A DNA stretch of 9,043 nucleotides from an uncultured Pelosinus sp. (GCA_900550105.1 URQW01000103.1:1-9043), one strand, 5' to 3'; numbered from the stretch's first letter, positions 1-6,538 are shown. Notes: a model not told the origin generated them from the sequence alone. Translations and numbers: made by a program.

Positions 1-201
1 CTGGGCGGGGTGGCTGTAATTGAGATGGTTTTTTCCTGGCCGGGGCTTGGCAAGATGGCTGTGCATGCTATTGAAATGCGTGACTATCCTCTGGTACAGG
101 GGTTTGTGCTTTGGATCGCCGTGTTATATACAGCAATGAATTTATTAGTGGATGTTTCTTATACTTTGCTTGATCCACGGCTGAAGAAAGGCGGGAACTA
201 A
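1..201 (+). CDS. ABC transporter permease, NikB/DppB/OppB type (C-terminal fragment)
   Basis: This is the last 66 residues of an inner-membrane permease; the 5' part and start codon lie before the window. The reading frame is open from base 1 and ends at TAA 199-201. The sequence shows the typical C-terminal end of NikB/DppB-family permeases: the FSWPGLG motif near the beginning, then RDYPLVQG, a hydrophobic helix (FVLWIAVLYTAMNLLV), and the LLDPRLK ending. Such proteins pair with a NikC/DppC-type permease to form the transmembrane channel of a peptide or nickel importer. The next gene, which encodes that partner, begins immediately after this stop codon, so the two are surely co-transcribed and probably translationally coupled. 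An in-frame ATG at 25 is internal to the conserved motif and is not the real start. The substrate cannot be deduced from this fragment. Confidence 0.93.
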   Translation: MGGVAVIEMVFSWPGLGKMAVHAIEMRDYPLVQGFVLWIAVLYTAMNLLVDVSYTLLDPRLKKGGN

Positions 202-1023
202 GTGTCACTTAGGGAAAAAGACAAATTTTTGTTTGGATTGTATTCGTTTTTAGTACTGTTAATTGCTGCTATTGCCATTTTTGCGCCATGGCTGGCGCCA
301 TATGACCCCTATGAGGCGACCATGCGGCATTCGCTGTTGGCACCATCGACTGAACATGTACTTGGAACAGATAAACTGGGCCGTGACTGCTTGACCCGAA
401 TCCTCTATGGAGCTCGGACGTCTCTGCTTATGACTTTATCCCTAGTTGTTCTTATTTCAGGGATAGGAACGTTTATTGGCATTCTTTCCGGCTATTTAGG
501 CGGTAAAGTGGATATGGCGCTCATGCGTTTAGTTGATATGATGTTAGCCTTTCCGGGAATCGTGCTGGCGATTGCTATTGCCGGTATGCTGGGCGGAAAT
601 ATACTAAATACCATTTTAGCCCTAGCAGTGGTTAGCTGGACTAAATATGCTCGATTGGGACGCAGTCTTACCTTGAAATTGCGTGAGCGTGATTTTATTT
701 ATGCAGCAGTAACGAATGGCACAAAGCCGCTGCAAATTTTGCGGCATCATATTTTGCCGAATGCTTTACCGACCATTGTGGTAACAGCGGCGATGGATAT
801 TGGCACGATGATCATGGAACTTGCTGGGCTATCTTTTTTAGGGTTCGGCGCTCAGGCGCCTACTCCGGAATGGGGTTTGATGCTCAATGAAGGGAGACAG
901 CATATCCAAACTGCCCCTTGGCTTATGCTTTATCCAGGGATCGCTATCTTGATGGTTGTAGCAATATTTAACTTGTGGGGTGATAGCCTACGAGACATTA
1001 TGGATCCACAGAAAGCAAATTGA
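202..1023 (+). CDS. ABC transporter permease, NikC/DppC/OppC type
   Basis: This 273-residue inner-membrane protein is the second permease of a nickel/dipeptide-class importer. An N-terminal OppC_N-like segment (roughly residues 8-40, with a membrane helix and the LAPYDPYE stretch) precedes the conserved LGTDKLGRD motif (54-62) and the RILYGARTSL stretch (66-75). The binding-protein-dependent transport domain follows, with several hydrophobic segments. The EAA loop that docks with the ATPase is visible at about 168-190 (YAAVTNG, then ILRHHILPNALP). TPEWGLML (221-228) and the final LRDIMDP are also family hallmarks, and the length is normal. The start is GTG directly after the preceding TAA; AAAGGCGGG at about 186-194 can serve as ribosome binding site. 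No cargo-specific residue is evident, so I leave the gene unnamed. Confidence 0.95.
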   Translation: MSLREKDKFLFGLYSFLVLLIAAIAIFAPWLAPYDPYEATMRHSLLAPSTEHVLGTDKLGRDCLTRILYGARTSLLMTLSLVVLISGIGTFIGILSGYLGGKVDMALMRLVDMMLAFPGIVLAIAIAGMLGGNILNTILALAVVSWTKYARLGRSLTLKLRERDFIYAAVTNGTKPLQILRHHILPNALPTIVVTAAMDIGTMIMELAGLSFLGFGAQAPTPEWGLMLNEGRQHIQTAPWLMLYPGIAILMVVAIFNLWGDSLRDIMDPQKAN

Positions 1024-1046
1024 GGAAATGAGAGAGGGAGAATTCT

Positions 1047-2615
1047 GTGAAAAAATGGACTAAATTCATCTGTGTAACTTTATTGTTTTGCCTGGTCGTA
1101 AGTGTTATGGCAGGATGCGGGAGCAGCAAGTCGGAAGTTGATCAGAAAACGCTGAAGTTTGGGGTAACAAATTTTGCCGACTCTCTGGAGCCAACAGAAA
1201 ATTATTTTGGTTGGGTTGTCATGCGGTATGGCATGGGAGAAAGTCTTGTAAAGTTTGACGAAAAAATGAAAGTAACGCCTTGGTTGGCCGAAAGCTGGCA
1301 AATCAGCAGTGATCATATGACCTGGACCTTTAAAATTAGAGATGGCGTAAAATTTTCAAATGGCAAACCGCTAGATGCGGCTGCCGTCAAGGCTTCGCTA
1401 GAAAGGGCCTTTGCCAAAAATAAACGGGCAGTAACCTTTTTTAAATATACAGAAATGTTGGCTGATGGGCAACAGCTCACGATCCGTACAGAGAAGTCGG
1501 AACCAAATCTGCCGGGCTTTTTAGCTGATCCTCTATTTTTGATTGTCGATGTATCGGCCGAGGCGCAGCGTAATTTTGCGAAAGAAGGCCCTATTTGCAC
1601 AGGTCCTTATATGTGCAAATCCTTTGTCAAAGACAAAGCGGTCATGGTAAAAAATCCCTACTACTGGGATGGAGAAGTGCCTTATGAAACCGTTGAAATT
1701 CCTTCGATTGATGATCCTAATACCCGCGCAATGGCTTTGCAATCAGGCGAAATAGATCTAGCGGTTAATATTGCGGCAGGCGACATCGGTCTATTTAACG
1801 ATAGTACAAAGTATCACATTGATAGAATTTCTTCGCTTCGCACAGTGCTTGCCCGAATTAATCAAAAAGGCGTGCTGGGCGATCCCAAGGTGCGCGCCGC
1901 CTTTATTAGCGCTTGCGACCGTAAAGCCTATAACGAAGTGATTTTGAAGGGAACTTTTATTGAAGGCAAAGCGCCCGTACCTCCCTCCATGGATTATGGT
2001 TTTGACCAGCTTACTGATCCGAACAGTTACAATATGGAACGGGCTAAACAACTTCTAGCAGAAGCCGGTTGGAAGGACCTAGATGGAGATGGTATCCTTG
2101 AAAAAGACGGTAAAAAATTGACTGTAGATTTTGTGGTATACAACAGCCGGGCGGAATTACCGATTTATGCTGAAGCAGTGCAATCGGATGCGAAAAAGGT
2201 CGGTTTTGATGTAAAAATAAAAACAGTAGATTATAATTTGGTTGACAAGATGGGGATTAATGGAGAATATGACCTTTTGATTTCTAATATTACTACGGCA
2301 AATACTGGTGATCCTGAGATCTTTTTAAACTGGTATTGGCGCACCAATAAACAAGGCGATAATCCTCAGAACGGTTCTGGTTACAGCAATCCAGTTCTCG
2401 ATAGCAAATTTGCCGAGCTGTCGACGGAATTCGATCTTCAAAAGCGCCGCCAGCTCATTATTGATATACAGCAAATTATTATGAATGATGGAGCCGCCTT
2501 ATTTTTAGGGTACCCAGAAACCAACATCATTGGTAAGGCAGCTCTGGCTGGGGTCAAAATGTATCCTTCTGATTATTATTGGCTGACAAATCAGATTCGA
2601 CCTGTAAAAAAATAA
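1047..2615 (+). CDS. Substrate-binding lipoprotein, SBP family 5 (NikA/DppA/OppA-like)
   Basis: This 522-residue extracytoplasmic protein captures the cargo and hands it to the permease pair upstream. A signal peptide (positive KKWTK, then a hydrophobic stretch) ends in the lipobox VMAGC, so Cys24 should be lipidated. The mature protein shows the family-5 signature near residues 81-110 (AESW, TWTFKIRDGVKFSNGKPLDA), then TGPY (185-188), NPYYW (203-207), and an AGWKDLDGDGILE segment (340-352) typical of the second lobe. Length is usual for the family. The start is GTG 1047, with AGGGAG at 1035-1040 six bases upstream. The mature protein has only two histidines (His90 and His257), so a NikA-like histidine-rich metal site is not obvious. 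Peptides, nickel or a metal-chelator complex all remain possible. It sits between the permease and ATPase genes of the same operon. Confidence 0.93.
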   Translation: MKKWTKFICVTLLFCLVVSVMAGCGSSKSEVDQKTLKFGVTNFADSLEPTENYFGWVVMRYGMGESLVKFDEKMKVTPWLAESWQISSDHMTWTFKIRDGVKFSNGKPLDAAAVKASLERAFAKNKRAVTFFKYTEMLADGQQLTIRTEKSEPNLPGFLADPLFLIVDVSAEAQRNFAKEGPICTGPYMCKSFVKDKAVMVKNPYYWDGEVPYETVEIPSIDDPNTRAMALQSGEIDLAVNIAAGDIGLFNDSTKYHIDRISSLRTVLARINQKGVLGDPKVRAAFISACDRKAYNEVILKGTFIEGKAPVPPSMDYGFDQLTDPNSYNMERAKQLLAEAGWKDLDGDGILEKDGKKLTVDFVVYNSRAELPIYAEAVQSDAKKVGFDVKIKTVDYNLVDKMGINGEYDLLISNITTANTGDPEIFLNWYWRTNKQGDNPQNGSGYSNPVLDSKFAELSTEFDLQKRRQLIIDIQQIIMNDGAALFLGYPETNIIGKAALAGVKMYPSDYYWLTNQIRPVKK

Positions 2616-2624
2616 CGCACTTAG

Positions 2625-2629
2625 AGGAG
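2625..2629 (+). promoter_or_regulatory. Ribosome binding site deciding the start of the first ATPase
   Basis: AGGAG lies one base before an in-frame ATG at 2631 and seven bases before a second in-frame ATG at 2637. The spacing to 2637 is the normal one, so translation more likely begins there (protein MLLEVQRL) and not two codons earlier. Confidence 0.7.
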
Positions 2630-2636
2630 AATGGAG

Positions 2637-3425
2637 ATGTTGTTAGAGGTGCAGAGACTTTTTGTCTCTTATGCAGATCAGGACATTGTTCAAGATGTTA
2701 GTTTATCCCTTGCAGAGGGAAATGTTCTAGCAATTGTGGGGGAAAGCGGTAGCGGCAAAACAACGATTATCCGCGCTATTCTTGGCTGCCTGCCCCATGA
2801 AGGTCGTGTCCGGGAAGGAACGATTTTGTTTGAAGGTAAGAATGTATTTAAAAATGCTGATCAAGACTGGCGCCAACTTTGCGGAACCAAGATCGCAATG
2901 GTTTTTCAAGACAGCGGCAGCATGCTAAATCCAATTCAACGAATCGGCAAGCAGTTTGTCGAGTATATCTGTGAGCATTCGTCTATTAAAAAACTAGAGG
3001 CCGCTAAGGCGGCGGAAGAAATGCTTAGAAAAATGCAACTGCCGAATCCGGAAAATATTATGAAAAGTTATCCTTTTGAACTGAGTGGCGGTATGCGCCA
3101 GCGTGTCGGCGTGGCGATGGCTATGTTTTTTAAGCCGCGGCTGCTGCTGGCAGATGAACCGACATCGGCTTTGGATGTTACGACACAGGCGCAAGTAGTA
3201 AAAGAAATGCTAGAAATTTGTCACAAGGATAAAACAGCTATTATTCTTGTGACACATAATATTGGTGTGGCCGCTTATATGTCAGATAGTTTGCTGGTAA
3301 TGCGCGAGGGGAAAATAGTGGAGTCTGGCAGGACAGCTGATATTATTGCCCAGCCTCAAACGGAGTATGTGCGAGAACTGCTTGAGGCTGTACCACAAGT
3401 CGGAGGAAAACGATATGTCAGCTGA
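2637..3425 (+). CDS. ABC transporter ATPase, NikD/DppD type (short form)
   Basis: This cytoplasmic ATPase energises the importer. Numbered from ATG 2637 it has 262 residues: Walker A GESGSGKT (35-42), Q-loop Gln91 in VFQD, the ABC signature ELSGGMRQR (148-156), Walker B with Asp173-Glu174 in LLLADEPTSALD, and the switch His207 in VTHN. All catalytic elements are intact. Like NikD, and unlike most DppD and OppD proteins, it stops soon after the nucleotide-binding fold and lacks the cysteine-containing C-terminal extension that its partner has. The start at 2637 was preferred over 2631 because of the ribosome binding site spacing. It follows the binding-protein gene by about 20 bases and overlaps the next ATPase gene by 11 bases, so the two ATPases are probably made in a coupled fashion and work as a heterodimer. 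Confidence 0.93.
   Translation: MLLEVQRLFVSYADQDIVQDVSLSLAEGNVLAIVGESGSGKTTIIRAILGCLPHEGRVREGTILFEGKNVFKNADQDWRQLCGTKIAMVFQDSGSMLNPIQRIGKQFVEYICEHSSIKKLEAAKAAEEMLRKMQLPNPENIMKSYPFELSGGMRQRVGVAMAMFFKPRLLLADEPTSALDVTTQAQVVKEMLEICHKDKTAIILVTHNIGVAAYMSDSLLVMREGKIVESGRTADIIAQPQTEYVRELLEAVPQVGGKRYVS
3402..3407 (+). promoter_or_regulatory. Ribosome binding site deciding the start of the second ATPase
   Basis: GGAGGA ends seven bases before ATG 3415. The frame is also open upstream from an ATG at 3346, but those extra 23 codons lie inside the preceding gene, lack a good ribosome binding site and do not resemble an ABC ATPase N-terminus, so 3415 is taken as the start. Confidence 0.8.
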
Positions 3426-4389
3426 AAAAGCAGCAATTCTAGAGATCGATCATGTCATAAAGCGTTTTCCCGTAGCTGACGGACGGATGTTGACAGCTTG
3501 CAATGATGTATCATTATCTCTCTATCAAGGAGAAACACTAGGAATTGTCGGCGAAAGTGGCTGCGGTAAAAGCACGCTTGTAAAACTGATTATGCAGCTC
3601 TATGAGGCGAGTAGCGGGGCTATTTACTATCGGGGTAAAGATCTTACGCAGCTTAAAGGCGAAGCGAGGCGACAAAATCGGAAACATATACAGATGGTAT
3701 TTCAAGACCCATCTCAGGCCTTTAACCCCAAGATGAAAATAAAGGATATCCTTTGTGAACCATTGCGAAATTTTAATCTGTTAAAGAGCCGGGAAGCACC
3801 AATACAAGTTGCCAAGCTTTTGCAGCTTGTTGAATTGCCAGAGGCTTTTGCGAATCGTTATCCTAGCAACATGAGCGGCGGACAACGTCAGCGTATTGGA
3901 ATTGCCCGTGCGCTGGCTTTGTCGCCAGAGATTCTTGTCTGCGATGAGGCGACTAGCGCTCTTGATGTATCTGTTCAAAAAAAAATCGTGGAACTTTTAG
4001 TAAGAATACAACAGGAAAAACATTTATCCATGATTTTTATCTGTCATGATTTAGCATTGGTTGCACAGATTAGTCATCGCATCGCCGTCATGTATCTTGG
4101 TAATATTGTCGAAATACTCGCTGGCAGTGATTTGCAAACTGCTAGGCATCCTTATACTAAGGCACTCTTACAAGCTGTTTTTCCAGTAGCACAAAAAGGA
4201 AATTCAGAGGTTCGTCTGTTGCAAGGGGAAATACCAAGCCCGCTCGCCTTGCCGCCAGGGTGTCCGTTTCAAAATAGATGTCCTGAAACCAGAGAAATTT
4301 GCAAACAGGAAAAACCTAAATTACAAGCGATTTCAGCGGAACATCGTGTTGCTTGCCACTTAGTGAGTTGCGCTTTAAAAGGTTGCTAA
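3415..4389 (+). CDS. ABC transporter ATPase, NikE/DppF/OppF type with four-Cys C-terminal extension
   Basis: This 324-residue ATPase is the partner of the preceding one. The nucleotide-binding domain has Walker A GESGCGKST (46-54), Q-loop Gln97 in VFQDP, signature MSGGQRQR (153-160), Walker B Asp177-Glu178 in DEATSALD (Ala replacing the common Pro), and the switch His211 in ICHD. An oligopeptide-type C-terminal extension follows: HPYTKALLQA (245-254), LLQGEIPSP (268-276), and cysteines Cys283, Cys289, Cys296 and Cys314 in the pattern seen in OppF/DppF proteins. In some dipeptide transporters of this class that cysteine set is known to hold a [4Fe-4S] cluster; that it does so here is inference. 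Two more cysteines, Cys319 and Cys324 (the last residue), lie at the end. It overlaps the upstream gene by 11 bases. No convincing terminator follows. Confidence 0.94.
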   Translation: MSAEKAAILEIDHVIKRFPVADGRMLTACNDVSLSLYQGETLGIVGESGCGKSTLVKLIMQLYEASSGAIYYRGKDLTQLKGEARRQNRKHIQMVFQDPSQAFNPKMKIKDILCEPLRNFNLLKSREAPIQVAKLLQLVELPEAFANRYPSNMSGGQRQRIGIARALALSPEILVCDEATSALDVSVQKKIVELLVRIQQEKHLSMIFICHDLALVAQISHRIAVMYLGNIVEILAGSDLQTARHPYTKALLQAVFPVAQKGNSEVRLLQGEIPSPLALPPGCPFQNRCPETREICKQEKPKLQAISAEHRVACHLVSCALKGC

Positions 4390-4436
4390 AATTTCTTAAA
4401 AGTGATACACTAACAGAGAAGTTGAAAATTACATAA

Positions 4437-4442
4437 TATAGT
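4437..4442 (+). promoter_or_regulatory. Possible -10 element for the riboflavin operon
   Basis: TATAGT lies in an AT-rich stretch about 12 bases before the first base of aptamer helix P1, which is where a riboswitch transcript would be expected to start. No good -35 hexamer lies 16-18 bases upstream. The best -35-like word, TTGAAA at 4422-4427, is too close to this -10. The region must carry the promoter if the operon has its own, but the exact boxes are uncertain. Confidence 0.35.
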
Positions 4443-4448
4443 AAAGAT

Positions 4449-4572
4449 AGCCTTTGGGGCCAGGTGAGAAAGCGTGCTTTCAATTCCTGACCGGCGGTTA
4501 AAGCCCGCGAGCCGTTATGGTTGATTCGGTGTAATTCCGAAGCCGACAGTACAGTCTGGATGAGAAAAGGCT
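4449..4572 (+). ncRNA. FMN riboswitch (RFN element) aptamer
   Basis: The aptamer binds flavin mononucleotide and controls the riboflavin genes downstream. Helix P1 is a perfect AGCCTTT (4449-4455) with AAAGGCT (4566-4572). Conserved elements follow in order: GGGGC at 4456-4460; P2 AGG (4462-4464) with CCT (4486-4488); GACCGGCGG (4489-4497), with P3 pairing GCGG (4494-4497) to CCGC (4505-4508); a short variable hairpin AGCC (4510-4513) with GGTT (4519-4522); P5 TTCGG (4525-4529) with CCGAA (4537-4541); then GCCGACAGT (4542-4550) and AGTCTGGATGAGA (4553-4565). Loop L2 is unusual: the usual TGAAATT is split into TGA and AATT by a self-complementary insert at 4468-4481. Loop L5 reads TGTAATT where TGAAATT is common. 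Its place directly before ribD confirms the identification. Confidence 0.97.
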
Positions 4573-4593
4573 GAGTAGATTTGTTTGTGTTGC

Positions 4594-4663
4594 ACGAGCT
4601 ATTTTCAGGCCCCTTTGTATATTTTTTTCTACAAGTGGCTGAAGATAGCTTGTTTTTGTTTTT
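4594..4663 (+). terminator. Intrinsic terminator of the FMN riboswitch expression platform
   Basis: A long hairpin pairs 4597-4619 with 4630-4650. It has about 20 pairs, including one G-U, interrupted by single-base bulges at G4609 and T4614 and one C-T mismatch (4612/4636). Three further pairs can form at the base. A U-rich tail with two runs of five U, split by one G, follows (4653-4663). The 10-base loop itself contains seven consecutive U. It lies between the aptamer and ribD, where FMN binding would be expected to let it form and stop transcription. The competing fold is described under findings. Confidence 0.85.
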
Positions 4664-4706
4664 CTACCTCGCCCTGACTGAAAGGCAAGATTGCAGGTGA
4701 AACAGA

Positions 4707-5867
4707 ATGATCATAACCAAAGAAGAACGACAGTATCATGAAAAGTTCATGCAAATGGCAATTGCTGAGGCAAAGCAAGCTTTAGGCTGTACCACGCCAA
4801 ATCCTCTTGTTGGCGCCGTGATTGTAAAGGATGATAAGGTGATTGGCAAAGGGTATCATCATATGGCAGGAACGCCCCATGCGGAGATTCATGCGCTACA
4901 AGAGGCGGGGGAAGCGGCAAACGGCGCTACTATTTATGTAACTCTGGAGCCCTGCTGCCATCACGGCAGGACAGGTCCTTGTACTGAGGCGATTATAGCG
5001 GCAGGTATTCGCCGCGTCGTTGTGGCAATCACTGATCCCAACCCGCTTGTAGCCGGCCATGGCATCGATAGATTGCGTCAAGCTGGTATAGAAGTCTTAG
5101 AAGGAATCTGTTGTTTAGATGCCGTAAAAGTGAATGAAGCGTTTGTGAAATGGGTTTCAACTAAGATGCCTTTTGTCTTATTAAAGACAGCCATGACGCT
5201 TGATGGTAAAATTGCTACAGCGACAGGACAGTCCCAATGGATTACTGGCCCTGCCGCCAGACAAACCGTTCATCGTCTGAGAAATCAGTATGATGGGATT
5301 CTTGTCGGAATTGGTACGGTGCTTGCCGATGATCCGCTTTTAACAACGCGGCTGCCTGAGGGCCCAGGTTGTAATCCAACGCGGATTATTCTTGATAGTA
5401 AGGCTCGTACACCGCTTGATGCCAAAGTCGTTACCAATAAAGAAGCGCGAACTATTATTGCTGTAACAAAGTCTGCGTCAATGGATAAGGTAAAGGCCCT
5501 AGAAGCTGCCGGTGTAACGGTTTGGACAATTAGTGAAGGGCCAAGCGGCTTGAATCTTAGAGAACTCTTTAGCCGTTTAGCCAGTTATCCTGTAACAAGT
5601 ATTCTTGTAGAAGGCGGCGCTGCTGTCAACGCTTCTGTGCTAGCAGAAAACCTAGCTGATAAGGTGGCCTGGTTTGTGGCGCCAAAGATCCTTGGCGGCA
5701 AGACGGCGCCATCACCGATTGGCGGCAGTGGCGTGGCAAGTCTTTCGCAGGCTTATGAACTAGAGGATCTTGCCATAGAGCAGCTAGAGGAGGATATTCT
5801 CATTAGCGCTTATCTGAAATCACGGGAGGGACGCGATGTTTACCGGACTTGTGGAAGAATTGGGTAG
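4707..5867 (+). CDS. ribD: Bifunctional RibD: diaminohydroxyphosphoribosylaminopyrimidine deaminase / 5-amino-6-(5-phosphoribosylamino)uracil reductase
   Basis: This cytosolic enzyme performs the second and third steps of riboflavin synthesis: deamination of the pyrimidine made by GTP cyclohydrolase II, then NADPH-dependent reduction of the ribose to ribityl. The deaminase domain (about 10-150) shows PHAEIHAL with zinc ligand His58 and catalytic Glu60, and PCCHHGRTGPC with zinc ligands Cys83 and Cys92. The reductase domain (about 154-370) opens with KTAMTLDGKIAT (160-171), then SQWITG, and has ILVEGGAAVN near the end. Both domains look complete. The start ATG 4707 has AGGTGA (4695-4700) six bases upstream. 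The protein has 386 residues, slightly long, because the last 32 bases overlap ribE and add a tail (roughly SREGRDVYRTCGRIG) beyond the usual ending. It is the first gene after the FMN riboswitch. Confidence 0.97.
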   Translation: MIITKEERQYHEKFMQMAIAEAKQALGCTTPNPLVGAVIVKDDKVIGKGYHHMAGTPHAEIHALQEAGEAANGATIYVTLEPCCHHGRTGPCTEAIIAAGIRRVVVAITDPNPLVAGHGIDRLRQAGIEVLEGICCLDAVKVNEAFVKWVSTKMPFVLLKTAMTLDGKIATATGQSQWITGPAARQTVHRLRNQYDGILVGIGTVLADDPLLTTRLPEGPGCNPTRIILDSKARTPLDAKVVTNKEARTIIAVTKSASMDKVKALEAAGVTVWTISEGPSGLNLRELFSRLASYPVTSILVEGGAAVNASVLAENLADKVAWFVAPKILGGKTAPSPIGGSGVASLSQAYELEDLAIEQLEEDILISAYLKSREGRDVYRTCGRIG

Positions 5868-6495
5868 AGTGAAACAGATTGAAAAGACGGCAAAATCAGT
5901 TCGCCTGACAATTGCCGCTAAAAAAGTCCTCACTGATGTAAAGTTAGGTGACAGTATTGCCGTGAACGGCGCCTGCCTTACAGTTGTTGATTTTAGCACC
6001 AGCCATTTTACGGCCGATGTCATGCCGGAAACTGTGAAACAGACAGGTCTTAGAGATCTTGCGATTGGCGCTGCTGTAAATCTGGAACGGACGCTTCGCG
6101 TTGGTGATCGCTTGGGCGGTCATATTGTGAGTGGTCATATTGATGGAATCGGCACAATCCAGAATGTAAAAAAAGATGATATTGCCGTTGTTGTTACAAT
6201 TACTGCGGCGGCAGAGGTCATGAGATATATTGTAAAAAAGGGCTCTATTGCCATTGACGGAGTCAGTCTAACTGTTGTGGATTGTGATGCGCATTCGTTT
6301 AGTGTATCACTCATTCCTCATACTTATGAAGTGACAGCTTTAGCTACCAAGAAAATTGGTAGTACTGTTAATTTGGAAACTGATATTTTGGGACGCTATG
6401 TGGAAAAGTTATTACAGAGTGACACTACTGAAGCAGTAGCTGAGCCAAGTCGCATATCCACTGCTTTATTAGGTAAATATGGGTTTCTAGCATAA
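5836..6495 (+). CDS. ribE: Riboflavin synthase (alpha subunit)
   Basis: The enzyme dismutates two molecules of 6,7-dimethyl-8-ribityllumazine into riboflavin and the RibD product. The 219-residue length is normal. Two tandem lumazine-binding domains are visible: the first begins with the hallmark MFTGLVEELG and holds VNGACLTVVDF (the second copy has IDGVSLTVVDC); the second begins near GGHIVSGHIDGIG. Each repeat ends in a recognisable NLE segment (NLERTLRVGDRLGG and NLETDILGRYVEKL). The start ATG 5836 lies inside the end of ribD and has GGGAGG (5824-5829) six bases upstream, so ribosomes finishing ribD can restart here. The symbol follows Bacillus usage; the same enzyme is called ribC in E. 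coli. The 43 bases before the next gene hold only its ribosome binding site. Confidence 0.97.
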   Translation: MFTGLVEELGRVKQIEKTAKSVRLTIAAKKVLTDVKLGDSIAVNGACLTVVDFSTSHFTADVMPETVKQTGLRDLAIGAAVNLERTLRVGDRLGGHIVSGHIDGIGTIQNVKKDDIAVVVTITAAAEVMRYIVKKGSIAIDGVSLTVVDCDAHSFSVSLIPHTYEVTALATKKIGSTVNLETDILGRYVEKLLQSDTTEAVAEPSRISTALLGKYGFLA

Positions 6496-6538
6496 AAATT
6501 TTAAAGAAAGTATTCTTGTTATAAGATGGAGGGATAGT

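Noticed and set aside
344..352. DxDxDG calcium-binding-like loop in the substrate-binding protein (residue positions, not bases)
   Set aside because: This DLDGDGILE stretch is common in family-5 binding proteins and does not by itself indicate calcium or metal cargo.
1080..2051. Four reverse-strand open frames inside the substrate-binding protein gene
   Set aside because: They lie antisense to a clearly conserved gene, show no recognisable domain and have no supporting ribosome binding sites; they are shadows of the coding strand.
2734..2928. Forward open frame inside the first ATPase gene
   Set aside because: It is out of frame with an intact ABC ATPase and encodes no family motif.
3346..3414. 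Upstream extension of the second ATPase from ATG 3346
   Set aside because: The extra codons lie within the previous gene, do not resemble an ATPase N-terminus, and the good ribosome binding site points to ATG 3415.
4372..4402. Imperfect AT-rich inverted repeat around the second ATPase stop codon as a terminator
   Set aside because: The CTTTAAAAG and CTTAAAAG halves match poorly, the stem would be AU-only and no U run follows.
4666..4698. Hairpin pairing ACCT (4666-4669) with the ribD ribosome binding site AGGT (4695-4698)
   Set aside because: Only short, interrupted helices are possible; the stronger and better-placed element is the intrinsic terminator, so translational sequestration is not supported.
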